Shown piece after piece: positions 33,257 to 40,956 of a stretch of 64,000 nucleotides of DNA. The stretch lies in assembly GCF_023336905.1 (NCBI RefSeq), contig NZ_JAMBLS010000002.1, forward strand, positions 1 through 64,000, read 5' to 3'. How positions within the stretch are numbered: position 1 is the stretch's first letter; every line of letters starts with the position of its first letter. A program made the position numbers and the translations under genes. The notes beneath the pieces are model-generated. The model did no database searches. It was given only the letters and a program-made list of their open reading frames with translations, and was not told the DNA's origin. The DNA is from Bacteroides sp. ET71. Lineage in GTDB: Bacteria > Bacteroidota > Bacteroidia > Bacteroidales > Bacteroidaceae.

Positions 33257-33694
33257 ATGCTGTTCAACCTACAGAACGAGTACGACGTGCCCAAGTTCAA
33301 GCAGTACGTCAACAAGCTCTTCAAGGAGCGCGCCGTGGTCGAGGTCAAACGCAAGAACCCGGCGCGCACCCTGGCGCAGAACTCCTACCTGCACCTGCTC
33401 CTGGGATACTTCGGCACGCAATACGGTTGCTCCTTGGATGAAGCCAAGTTGGATTACTACAAGCGTACATGCAACCGCGACCTCTTCGAGCGCAAGGCCA
33501 CGAACAAGTTGGGAAAGGAAGTGACCTACCTGCGAAGCTCGGCCGAGCTGACCACCGCCGAGATGTCCCTCAGCATCGACCGCTTCCGCAACTGGTCGGC
33601 GTCAGTGGCGGGCATCTACCTGCCCGCCGCAAACGAACAACAGATGCTCGTCTACGCACAGCAGGAGATTGAAAGAAACCGTGAATTTATCTGA
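33257..33694 (+). CDS. NinB-like recombination protein
   Basis: 145 residues. RKNPARTLAQNSYLHLLLGYF resembles the conserved RxxxQNxxxH segment of NinB (lambda Orf), a recombination mediator that helps load onto SSB-coated DNA. The position right after ssb supports this. The gene is GC-rich compared with the rest of the phage. Confidence 0.68.
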   Translation: MLFNLQNEYDVPKFKQYVNKLFKERAVVEVKRKNPARTLAQNSYLHLLLGYFGTQYGCSLDEAKLDYYKRTCNRDLFERKATNKLGKEVTYLRSSAELTTAEMSLSIDRFRNWSASVAGIYLPAANEQQMLVYAQQEIERNREFI

Positions 33695-33699
33695 CCCCA

Positions 33700-33867
33700 A
33701 TGGACGTATGCAAGACCGACCTGGCCCAAGCCGCCCGCCTCCTTCGTGAAGCGGCAGCATACACCGCCGCCCACGCCACGGGCGCGAAGATGGCCGATAA
33801 GGCTAGGCAGATGATAAAACTTAGTAAGAAACTACAAAAGAAAATAGAACAATGGAACAACACTTAG
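33700..33867 (+). CDS. 55-residue helical basic peptide
   Basis: Starts MDVCKTDLAQAARLLREAAA and ends in a Lys-rich helix. It overlaps the next gene start by 16 nt. It ends with TAG, which shows that TAG is used as a normal stop in this phage. Unknown function. Confidence 0.55.
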   Translation: MDVCKTDLAQAARLLREAAAYTAAHATGAKMADKARQMIKLSKKLQKKIEQWNNT

Positions 33868-34283
33868 CCCAAGACATCAACGAGAAAGACCGTTGGCAGT
33901 TCCTCTGCGACAATGCCGACGCGGTCGAGAAAATCGGCTACACACATCGCTTCACGCCCGAAGAACTGGCGCAGAAGAAAGAATCGCTGGCCGAAGTATC
34001 GATACAAATCAACGACATTGAGCTGGAGAAGAAAGAGGTGATGGACAACTTCAAGGAACGCCTCAAACCGCTCAATGAAGAAAAATCCGAACTACTGGAC
34101 CACATTAAGAAAGGTTCGGAGTTCCGCGACGATGAGGAGTGCGCAAAGATACTCTACCACGACGAGCGCATGGCCGGATTCTACAACCGGCTTGGCGAAC
34201 TGGTCTACAGCCGCCCCATCATGCCGCAGGAAATGCAGAAGACAATGTTTAGTATTAACCGTAAAACAGGAACAGAATCATGA
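33852..34283 (+). CDS. 143-residue coiled-coil early protein
   Basis: A long charged helix (LEKKEVMDNFKERLKPLNEE, KSELLDHIKKGSEF) dominates, with a short ordered C-terminus (MAGFYNRLGELVYSRPIMP). It overlaps the following gene by 4 nt. No family recognised; a structural or adaptor role is likely for such a coil. Confidence 0.68.
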   Translation: MEQHLAQDINEKDRWQFLCDNADAVEKIGYTHRFTPEELAQKKESLAEVSIQINDIELEKKEVMDNFKERLKPLNEEKSELLDHIKKGSEFRDDEECAKILYHDERMAGFYNRLGELVYSRPIMPQEMQKTMFSINRKTGTES

Positions 34284-35017
34284 GTGAAAACAAATTGAAC
34301 GTGGTGGTGCCGCGCGATTACAACGGCACGCCCATCGAAATCATCCTCCGCGAAGGCAAAGCAGCCGAACAGATTCCCAACCACGAACCATTGTCCGTGT
34401 CAATCGACGGGACAATAGACACCCCGCTGCGTTGGTTGGAAAAGAAAGTGGAACTTATCGACCAGAAGAAAGCCTACATCTCCGTCAGCCGCGACGACAT
34501 GAGCATCGCACTCGTGGATAAAGAAAATGACTACTATTCCAACAACATTGCCGGAGGGCTGGAGGCGTCCAAGGAAATGAAGGCATTCGGAATCAACGCC
34601 GACAAGCGTTGGGAACCCATCAAACTAAGCCGGTTCTTCAAGATGCACCGCGCCTTCTTCAAGGACAAGACCGAGAATATGACGCTTGTCTCCACCTTGA
34701 AGAACTTCAAGGCCAAGGTAACGCAGGACATTGAACGCAGCAAGGAAGAGAATGGAAGCAAGACCGACAACTATTCTCAGGTGGTCGATTCCAATCTGCC
34801 GAAATCATTCAAACTAAACATCCCTCTTTTCAAAGGCTTTGCCTGCGAAGAAATCGAGGTCGAGATTTACGCGGATGTGGACGGTCGGGATGTGTCCCTT
34901 TCTTTGGTTTCTGCTGGTGCGAATGAAACCATTGAGGAATATAAGAACCGCGTGATAGACGAGCAGATAGAAGCCATCAAGGTGGTTGCGCCCGACATCG
35001 CGATTATTGAAGTATAA
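34280..35017 (+). CDS. early protein, paralogue of the 28.5-kb gene
   Basis: 245 residues. LNVVVPRDYNGTPIEIILR, RWLEKKVELIDQKKAYISVS, KSFKLNIPLFKGF and the C-terminal DEQIEAIKVVAPDIAIIEV match the 28,466-29,215 product along the whole length. This copy is more GC-rich and has a shorter middle linker. Possibly DUF2303-related, with low certainty. A tRNA-like gene follows 26 bp later. Confidence 0.75.
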   Translation: MSENKLNVVVPRDYNGTPIEIILREGKAAEQIPNHEPLSVSIDGTIDTPLRWLEKKVELIDQKKAYISVSRDDMSIALVDKENDYYSNNIAGGLEASKEMKAFGINADKRWEPIKLSRFFKMHRAFFKDKTENMTLVSTLKNFKAKVTQDIERSKEENGSKTDNYSQVVDSNLPKSFKLNIPLFKGFACEEIEVEIYADVDGRDVSLSLVSAGANETIEEYKNRVIDEQIEAIKVVAPDIAIIEV

Positions 35018-35043
35018 CTGGCAGCCCGGAAAGACGGGCATTG

Positions 35044-35197
35044 GGTATCGTGGCGGAATTGGTTAGACGCTGACAACTCTTAGTAGACTTGGTTACGATG
35101 TTATGAAAACGGGGCATCAATGTAAAACGTTAATACCGTTCTACGCATAAGACGTGAAGATTGCCAGGCATTGCAGGTTCGAGTCCTGCCGATACTA
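35044..35197 (+). tRNA. tRNA-shaped gene with a long structured insert (possible anticodon CUU)
   Basis: Acceptor GGTATCG/CGATACT (one G-U pair), a D arm with AATTGGTTAGA, and T arm GCAGG-TTCGAGT-CCTGC. The anticodon stem is best drawn as CTGACAA/TTGCCAG with one A-C mismatch. Between them lies a loop of about 80 nt whose start reads CTCTTAG, so the anticodon could be CUU (Lys) if an insert follows position 37. The insert folds on itself (GTAGA/TCTAC, AACGG/CCGTT). CCA is not encoded. Confidence 0.65.
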
Positions 35198-35203
35198 TAT
35201 TAA

Positions 35204-35231
35204 ATGGAGGGTAATTCATATTACCCTCCAT
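35204..35231. terminator. strong bidirectional terminator hairpin
   Basis: A perfect 12-bp stem (ATGGAGGGTAAT and its complement) with a 4-nt TCAT loop. It lies between the tRNA-like gene and the leftward 59-residue gene and can end transcripts from both sides. Confidence 0.75.
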
Positions 35232-35238
35232 AAATGTT

Positions 35239-35418
35239 TTACACTTCTTCAACGCTTTCATTGATATAGTCACCTATTAAACCGTGATTTGTCATATAAG
35301 TTCTGATTTCAGTCCTGTACGCAATTTCAAAAGCGTACCCTGATAGATTTGCACTTATTGCTCTTATTAAGCAATATGTTTTACCATTGTGTGTAAATGT
35401 TATGCGATAATTTTTCAT
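35239..35418 (-). CDS. 59-residue hypothetical protein, leftward single gene
   Basis: Reads MKNYRITFTHNGKTYCLIRA and ends IGDYINESVEEV. Small alpha/beta protein, no known domain. It is the only leftward gene here, has its own TATATTTG box and ends at a strong terminator. This is the typical layout of a moron expressed from the prophage independently of lytic genes. Confidence 0.6.
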   Translation of the reverse strand: MKNYRITFTHNGKTYCLIRAISANLSGYAFEIAYRTEIRTYMTNHGLIGDYINESVEEV

Positions 35419-35447
35419 TGGAAATAAGATTTTAAATAATGGAACAG

Positions 35448-35455
35448 CAAATATA
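35448..35455 (-). promoter_or_regulatory. -7 box (TATATTTG) of the 59-residue leftward gene
   Basis: TATATTTG on the minus strand lies about 30 nt before the ATG, inside the 43-bp gap to the NinG gene. Confidence 0.55.
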
Positions 35456-35461
35456 GGAAAT

Positions 35462-35938
35462 ATGCCTTATTATATAAAACGCAAACTAAAGAAAAAGGAC
35501 AAGCCTCTGCCGTTATTCGACAAGGCAGGAGTAAAAATCAAGAAGAAGCCGGATTTAGTGGCCAAGCTCGATAAAGTTTTCAGCCGCTATATCCGGCTTC
35601 GTGATTGTATGCCGAACGGGTATTTCCGCTGCATCTCGTGCGGCCAGATAAAGCCATACGGACAAGCGGACTGCGGGCATTATCACTCGCGCCGCCACAT
35701 GGCGACACGCTTTGACGAGGACAACGCCCATGCCGAATGTAGAGCTTGTAACAGATTCAAGGCTGACCACATGATAGGCTACCGTGATAACCTTATCGCC
35801 AAAATCGGCCAGAAACGCTTCGACCGCCTGGCATGGAAAGCCGCACAGACAAAGAAGTGGACGGACTTTGAATTAATTGAACTCACGAAGTATTACAAGG
35901 CTTTGGGAGACAAACTGAGCAAGGAGAAAGGACTATGA
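35462..35938 (+). CDS. ninG: NinG/Rap-like recombination endonuclease
   Basis: 158 residues. A basic N-terminus is followed by a zinc-binding HNH-like core: RCISCGQIKPYGQADCGHYHSRRHM and CRACNRFKADHMIGYRDNL (first 20 positions are the relevant ones). This is the NinG (Rap) family, structure-specific endonucleases for recombination intermediates. It overlaps the helicase gene by 4 nt. Confidence 0.9.
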   Translation: MPYYIKRKLKKKDKPLPLFDKAGVKIKKKPDLVAKLDKVFSRYIRLRDCMPNGYFRCISCGQIKPYGQADCGHYHSRRHMATRFDEDNAHAECRACNRFKADHMIGYRDNLIAKIGQKRFDRLAWKAAQTKKWTDFELIELTKYYKALGDKLSKEKGL

Positions 35939-37110
35939 CCTACCAACTACGCGATTACCAACAGAAGGCCAGCGACGCCGCCATCCGCTTCTTTGCCGAC
36001 CGGAAGAGCAAGAAGAACGCCATCATGGTATTGCCCACAGGAAGCGGAAAGTCGCTTATTATAGCCGACATCGCCGCAAGGCTGGACGGACACGTGCTCG
36101 TGTTCCAGCCCTCGAAAGAAATCTTGGAACAAAATTACAAGAAACTATGTTCCTACGGTGTGCTGGACTGCTCCATCTACTCCGCATCCATGGGTAAAAA
36201 AGAGGTGTCGCGCATCACCTTCGCAACGATAGGCAGCGTGAAGAACCACCCGGAACTGTTCCAGCACTTCCAGTATATCATCATTGACGAGTGCCACCTG
36301 GTCAACCCCAAGGAAGGCATGTATAGGGATTTCCTCTCGATGCTGAGAGGTAAGGTGCTCGGACTCACGGCAACCCCTTACAGGCTGAGTTCAAACCGCG
36401 ACTTCGGGGCGATGCTGAAATTCATCACCCGCACAAGGCCGTGCGTCTTTTCCGATGTCATCTACCAAGTGCAGATAAGCACCCTACTTGACATGGGCTA
36501 TCTGGCCAAGCTGAGGTATTTCCACCTTCCGCCGCCCTGCTGGGACAGCCGTAATCTACAAGTAAACACCACCGGGGCCGACTACACCGACCGTTCCGTC
36601 ATTCAGGAATACGAACGGGTAGACCTTTACGGCTGGCTGGTGCAGATAGTCACCCGGCTGCTTCACAACACAAAGACGGGCATCCGGCGTAAAGGCATCC
36701 TCGTCTTTACCCGCTTCCTAAAAGAAGCCGAACAGCTTACAAGGAGTATCCCTGGAACGGCCATCGTCAGCGGCGATACCCCCAAGGCCACCCGCGAGAT
36801 GATATTGAAACAGTTCAAGTCCGGAGAAATTCCGGTGGTGGCCAACGTAGGCGTTCTAACGACCGGATTTGATTACCCGGAACTTGATACCATCGTCATG
36901 GCACGCCCCACGATGTCCCTCGCCTTGTGGTATCAGATAGTAGGCCGCGCCATCCGTCCCCACCCCGGCAAGGAAGAAGGCTGGATAGTGGATTTGGCCG
37001 GGAACCTTCCCCGGTTCGGCGAAGTCAGGGACTTGCGCCTTGTCGACGGCGGTAACGGCAAGTGGGCCGTGTGGAGTAAGGGGAGGCAGCTTACCAACGT
37101 ATATTTCTAA
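35935..37110 (+). CDS. superfamily 2 DEAD/DEAH-box helicase
   Basis: 391 residues: Walker A MVLPTGSGKSLI, IIIDECHLVNPKEG (DECH box), VLGLTATPYRLSS (motif III) and the C-terminal VVANVGVLTTGFDYPELDTIV and QIVGRAIRPHPGKE (motif VI). It has a compact two-RecA-domain core with no extra nuclease domain. Probably a phage replication or recombination helicase, coupled to NinG and followed 7 bp later by the replication initiator-like gene. Confidence 0.92.
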   Translation: MTYQLRDYQQKASDAAIRFFADRKSKKNAIMVLPTGSGKSLIIADIAARLDGHVLVFQPSKEILEQNYKKLCSYGVLDCSIYSASMGKKEVSRITFATIGSVKNHPELFQHFQYIIIDECHLVNPKEGMYRDFLSMLRGKVLGLTATPYRLSSNRDFGAMLKFITRTRPCVFSDVIYQVQISTLLDMGYLAKLRYFHLPPPCWDSRNLQVNTTGADYTDRSVIQEYERVDLYGWLVQIVTRLLHNTKTGIRRKGILVFTRFLKEAEQLTRSIPGTAIVSGDTPKATREMILKQFKSGEIPVVANVGVLTTGFDYPELDTIVMARPTMSLALWYQIVGRAIRPHPGKEEGWIVDLAGNLPRFGEVRDLRLVDGGNGKWAVWSKGRQLTNVYF

Positions 37111-37117
37111 AAGAATC

Positions 37118-37909
37118 ATGGATTACTATATACCTATTAGCAGACGGCTATTTGAGCACCAGCTGTGGTGCGAAGAGCGCGTATTTTCGAGGTTCGAAGC
37201 ATGGCTCGACATCCTTCAGAGCGCACGATTTGAGGACACGAAGCAACTTATCGGCAATAGGTTGATTGAAGTCAAGCGCGGACAGATGCTTGTTTCATTG
37301 CGGTTTTTAGCCGGTCGTTGGCAGTGGTCCACAAAGAAGGTGAACGCCTTCCTTGACCTACTGATACAGGACAAAATGATAACCAAGGAAACACCAAAGG
37401 AAACAGGACAAACCGTCTTAACTATCTGTAATTATGATAAATACAACCCGCAAAGGGAAGAAGAGGAAACGCCAAGGAAACAGAAAGGAAACACCTTGGA
37501 AACACCAAGGAAACAGGAAGGAAACAAAAATAATAAAGAAAAGAAAGAAAAGAAAGACAATAGAGGGAGTGTGGACGCGGCTCACGCCGCTACGCTCGCC
37601 CGGAAGAAGGATTTCTATCAATCACTCGTTCCTTTTCTTGGCCAATACCCCAAAGAGATGCTCCGTGAGTTCTTCGACTACTGGTCGGAGATGAACAGAA
37701 GCCAAACTAAAATGCGCTACGAACAAGAAACCACGTGGGAAACCGCCCGGCGGCTTTCCACATGGGCCAAACGTGAAAACCAGTATGAAAACCATCGGAA
37801 CCCTTATCCAAGTAAGCAGGAAGCCAACGACTACGCCCTCCACGCCTTGCAAGAACGCATGGAGCAACGCCGTAGCGGCCTTCAAGACGAGCTACCCAAG
37901 CCCTTCTGA
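37118..37909 (+). CDS. DnaD-like phage replication initiator
   Basis: 263 residues from the ATG giving MDYYIPISRRLFEHQLWCEE; upstream codons overlap the helicase gene. The N-terminal winged helix (FEAWLDILQSARFEDTKQL, GQMLVSLRFLAGRWQWSTKKV) is typical of phage replisome-organiser proteins. A Lys/Glu/Thr-rich linker with repeats (ETPKETGQ, ETPRKQKG, ETPRKQEG) follows, then a C-terminal helical domain (EMLREFFDYWSEMNR, QETTWETARRLSTWAKR). It probably binds the origin and loads host helicase. Confidence 0.82.
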   Translation: MDYYIPISRRLFEHQLWCEERVFSRFEAWLDILQSARFEDTKQLIGNRLIEVKRGQMLVSLRFLAGRWQWSTKKVNAFLDLLIQDKMITKETPKETGQTVLTICNYDKYNPQREEEETPRKQKGNTLETPRKQEGNKNNKEKKEKKDNRGSVDAAHAATLARKKDFYQSLVPFLGQYPKEMLREFFDYWSEMNRSQTKMRYEQETTWETARRLSTWAKRENQYENHRNPYPSKQEANDYALHALQERMEQRRSGLQDELPKPF

Positions 37910-37910
37910 C

Positions 37911-38435
37911 GTGCAGCGTGCCTACAACCCAGTACATTGGGGATACACCGCCAACAACCCGCAGAAAGCCTACCAGGCCGCGTGCCCCACGCTGATGGAG
38001 TACGATTTTGCCTACGGGCATGGAGAAGCCGCCAACTGGATAGACATCCAAGTCTCCGCCCTCTTCGGCGCAAGCTCCAAGGCCGACAAGGCGTTAGCCG
38101 ACAGCATCGGAATCTTCGCCAACACCTTTGCCGCCGAGGTGCGGACATACAAGCTCAGCGAACTCATGCTGTTCTTCGCCCGCTACAAGGCCGGGGTGTA
38201 TGACAACAGTTATGCCACCTTCGACACCCGCAGGATAGGCAACGCCTTCTTCAAGGAGTTCCTTCCCCAACGCGCCGCCGAACTGGCCGCCATCGAACGC
38301 GACCGTGCCACCGAGGCATACCTGAAAAGCCGGGAACTGCCGGAAGGTTACACTGTGCCAGAAGGTTACAATCCTTACACTTGGTACCAGGAGCGCGTCC
38401 GGCTCGGGGAAATCAAGTCTTACGGAAACTTATGA
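37911..38435 (+). CDS. hypothetical protein after the replication initiator
   Basis: About 174 residues from a GTG one base after the initiator stop. The frame also extends upstream to an ATG at 37,773, but that would overlap the initiator by 137 nt. It contains AYNPVHWGYTANNPQKAYQA, a helical core and PEGYTVPEGYNPYTWYQERV at the end. No family identified with confidence. The position suggests a replication or loader accessory role. Confidence 0.68.
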   Translation: MQRAYNPVHWGYTANNPQKAYQAACPTLMEYDFAYGHGEAANWIDIQVSALFGASSKADKALADSIGIFANTFAAEVRTYKLSELMLFFARYKAGVYDNSYATFDTRRIGNAFFKEFLPQRAAELAAIERDRATEAYLKSRELPEGYTVPEGYNPYTWYQERVRLGEIKSYGNL

Positions 38436-38659
38436 ACCGCTTTCAGCAGCTTACGAAATATTCCGCGCCATACAACAGACCGAAGATGAAGAAACAACCA
38501 TCCAAACCAACCCGTGACATCACCATACCCGTCAGATGCCGGGACTGCGTCAACGCATTGGAGTTCATCGAGAACTCATGCTACTGCAAGGCGATGGGAA
38601 GGAGGACGTGTGCCTGCCGGAGATACGGACGTGTATGCGAACATTTTCAGAAGAAATAG
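38432..38659 (+). CDS. cysteine-rich zinc-finger-like protein
   Basis: 75 residues from the ATG overlapping the previous stop (ATGA). The second half has VRCRDCVNAL, NSCYCKAMG and TCACRRYGRVCEHF, seven or eight Cys plus one His, a likely double zinc site. The first half is basic. Probably nucleic-acid binding. Confidence 0.7.
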   Translation: MNRFQQLTKYSAPYNRPKMKKQPSKPTRDITIPVRCRDCVNALEFIENSCYCKAMGRRTCACRRYGRVCEHFQKK

Positions 38660-38712
38660 TATTTTCATTCCCGCCCCGAAAGGTCAGCGGGATTTTTTAT
38701 ACCCATACCACA

Positions 38713-39636
38713 ATGAATATCGCACTGCTCCCCGTAGACAGCACCTACCCCAACCTCGCCCTGATGAAACTGTCCGCCTGGCACAAGAAGCATGGCGACA
38801 CCGTGCAATGGTACAACTCGCTTGACCGTTACGACAAGGTGTATATGACCAAGGTTTTCACCTTCACGCCCGACTATGGCTATTATATCAACGCCGACGA
38901 AGTGGAGAAGGGTGGAACCGGATACGACCTTCACAAAACACTACCCCAATCGATAGACCGCATCCAGCCCGACTACTCCATTTACCCGCAGATAGACGAC
39001 AAGACCGCCTATGGCTTCCTTACTCGTGGATGCCCCAACCGCTGCAAGTGGTGCGTGGTGCCGAAGAAAGAAGGAAAGATTGCCCCATACATGGACGTGG
39101 ACGAGATAGCCGTTAGTGGCCGCACCAATCTCATCCTAATGGACAACAACATCCTTGCCTCCGACTACGGATTGGCACAAGTCGAAAAAATCGTCCGACG
39201 AAAGTATCATGTGGATTTCAACCAAGGACTTGACGCACGGTTGGTGACGGACAACATCGCCAAACTGCTTGCCAAGGTTAAATGGATAAAGCGCATCCGC
39301 TTCGGTTGCGACACTCCCCAACAGATAGCCGAATGTGAACGTGCAACAGCCCTTATTGACAAATATGGATACAGGGGCGAATACTTCTTCTATTGCATCT
39401 TGTTGGATGATTTTAATGAGTCATTCAACCGAGTAAACCATTGGAGGAGCAAGGGCAGAAGATTCCTTCCTCATGCCCAGCCTTACCGCGATGTGAACAA
39501 TCCTCACCAAATCATTCCGCAATGGCAGAAGGATCTGGCTGGCTGGGCTGACAAGAAATGGATTTTCCGCACCTGCGAGTTCAAAGACTTCGAACCGAGG
39601 AAAGGATTTAAATGTAAACAATATTTTGAACAATGA
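38713..39636 (+). CDS. radical SAM enzyme
   Basis: 307 residues from the ATG giving MNIALLPVDSTYPNLALMKL. Upstream codons overlap the zinc-finger gene and are not family-like. FLTRGCPNRCKWCVVPKKEG holds the CxxxCxxC iron-sulfur motif at about residue 105. The N-terminus (NIALLPVDSTYPNLALMKLS) resembles a degenerate B12-binding-like region, and LILMDNNILAS and IRFGCDTPQQI follow as in MiaB/YgiQ-type barrels. The reaction is unknown; tRNA, DNA or protein modification are possible. It overlaps the next gene by 4 nt. Confidence 0.86.
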   Translation: MNIALLPVDSTYPNLALMKLSAWHKKHGDTVQWYNSLDRYDKVYMTKVFTFTPDYGYYINADEVEKGGTGYDLHKTLPQSIDRIQPDYSIYPQIDDKTAYGFLTRGCPNRCKWCVVPKKEGKIAPYMDVDEIAVSGRTNLILMDNNILASDYGLAQVEKIVRRKYHVDFNQGLDARLVTDNIAKLLAKVKWIKRIRFGCDTPQQIAECERATALIDKYGYRGEYFFYCILLDDFNESFNRVNHWRSKGRRFLPHAQPYRDVNNPHQIIPQWQKDLAGWADKKWIFRTCEFKDFEPRKGFKCKQYFEQ

Positions 39637-40031
39637 AACCAAAGAAACATTTTATCGACCGCGCCCAAACCAACGGTTCAATAGACCGCCTGAACCAGCT
39701 TCTTTCAGCCAGTCACATCCTGCTGTGCGAAGCCAACGGGCTATTGGAAGAAGCCGCAGACCTCATGAAACGAAACGGTCTTCTGCTGGGCGAATTGAAA
39801 CAACTTCACAACCAGTTCACCAATTCTGCCGACCGCTACTTCCGGGAGTTCGCCTCCATGGTGACTACCGAAGAGCAGAAGATGGACATGTTTAGTGATA
39901 TGGATGGCTTCGATGAATGGTTTAGGAAGTGGGCCAAGCTACCCCGAGAATGGAAGCCTTCGGAATTAAGAGCGACTAAGAGCGAATTTAAGAACGAAAA
40001 TAATAGCGACTATGACAAGAGAACAGATTGA
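39633..40031 (+). CDS. 132-residue helical early protein
   Basis: Helical and amphipathic (SIDRLNQLLSASHILLCEAN, LEEAADLMKRNGLLLGEL), with an acidic C-terminus (MDMFSDMDGFDEWFRKW). It overlaps both the radical SAM gene (4 nt) and the next gene (20 nt). No family recognised. Confidence 0.66.
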   Translation: MKPKKHFIDRAQTNGSIDRLNQLLSASHILLCEANGLLEEAADLMKRNGLLLGELKQLHNQFTNSADRYFREFASMVTTEEQKMDMFSDMDGFDEWFRKWAKLPREWKPSELRATKSEFKNENNSDYDKRTD

Positions 40032-40353
40032 AAAGGCGGCTGGTGAATATTCCGGAAGCGTATTGGGATTTAAAGACAATCCCGTAGTAATGGCTAATCA
40101 TAAGGCTTTTATGGATGGTGCCGAGTGGCGCATCAACTCCGTGTGGCACGATGCAAGCGAAGAGCCGGAACAGGAAGATGAACCTATTTTGGTGGAATAC
40201 GAAGATTGGGGAATTGAATGTTCGGATTATACTGTATGCGATGACATTTGGGATTATCGTACCAGATTGAAGCGCGATGGTGCTTGTTGTACAATTTTAC
40301 GATGGGCGTATATAAAAGACTTGATACCCGAAAGAAAGGAGGGAACGGAATGA
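40012..40353 (+). CDS. DUF551-like early protein
   Basis: 113 residues. INSVWHDASEEPEQEDEPILVEYEDW (first 20 positions relevant) and ILRWAYIKDLIPE follow the W...EEP...RWAYIxDLiP pattern of DUF551-like phage proteins. The function of the family is unknown. A second member is encoded at 43,616. Confidence 0.7.
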   Translation: MTREQIEKAAGEYSGSVLGFKDNPVVMANHKAFMDGAEWRINSVWHDASEEPEQEDEPILVEYEDWGIECSDYTVCDDIWDYRTRLKRDGACCTILRWAYIKDLIPERKEGTE

Positions 40354-40625
40354 AAACAGCAGAGCAATTTAGGGAACAGGCAATTAAACTTAATTTGCAT
40401 TATTGGGAGCATCATACTTGCGCTATTTGCGGAGAACCGGTCGGGTATTATTTCTTTACATGTCCGAATTATGAAGTTATCTTTGACAGCGGTTGCGGAT
40501 GCAGTTTTGGAAGTAATCCACGTCCATCAAGTTGGGAGGATGTCGCAGAGTTTTATAACATGCAAACAAGCCTTGATGTTATCAATAAAATGGATGAATT
40601 TTGGAAATGGGAGGAAACGGAATGA
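40350..40625 (+). CDS. zinc-ribbon-like early protein
   Basis: 91 residues from the ATG overlapping the previous stop. HTCAICGEPVGYYFFTC and SGCGCSFGSN carry two Cys pairs, likely a zinc ribbon. Two helices follow. Unknown function. Confidence 0.66.
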   Translation: MKTAEQFREQAIKLNLHYWEHHTCAICGEPVGYYFFTCPNYEVIFDSGCGCSFGSNPRPSSWEDVAEFYNMQTSLDVINKMDEFWKWEETE

Positions 40626-40810
40626 GTTACGATATGGATATGTGCGATGCTATGACCCATGACAACGGCTATTGCCCTCTGAGCGAGCAATGCAAGCGGT
40701 TTATCTTGGGGCAGAAAGCGTTGTTGGAGGATTATTACCCGATATATTGGATTGAGCCTTGTTATGAGGGCGGGAAATGCGAACTGTTTATAGAAGTAAA
40801 GGAGGACTGA
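40622..40810 (+). CDS. 62-residue cysteine-containing early protein
   Basis: From the ATG overlapping the previous stop (ATGA), reading MSYDMDMCDAMTHDNGYCPL. Cys in GYCPLSEQCKRF and EPCYEGGKC may bind metal. Unknown function. Confidence 0.62.
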   Translation: MSYDMDMCDAMTHDNGYCPLSEQCKRFILGQKALLEDYYPIYWIEPCYEGGKCELFIEVKED

Positions 40811-40813
40811 ATA

Positions 40814-40954
40814 ATGACAGTACAGGAATTGATTGACGAACTTATGAAAGTGGAAGATAAGTCGAAAGAAGTAGAAATTTACACTACATGCGGAACTGAT
40901 TACGAGGAAGTGGTGCACGTGTTAGAATATAGTGATTCAGTAATAATTTCTTGA
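40814..40954 (+). CDS. 46-residue early protein
   Basis: Reads MTVQELIDELMKVEDKSKEV and ends VIIS. It starts 3 bp after the preceding stop and ends 2 bp before the next start, a tight fit in the gene chain. It resembles short phage proteins with an LIDxLxKV helix and a beta hairpin. Unknown function. Confidence 0.6.
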   Translation: MTVQELIDELMKVEDKSKEVEIYTTCGTDYEEVVHVLEYSDSVIIS

Positions 40955-40956
40955 CT

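Noticed and set aside
30220-35197. Group I or group II introns in the tRNA-shaped genes
   Set aside because: The inserts are about 60-80 nt, far below the size of any self-splicing intron core, and no P7/P3-like or domain V-like pairing was found.
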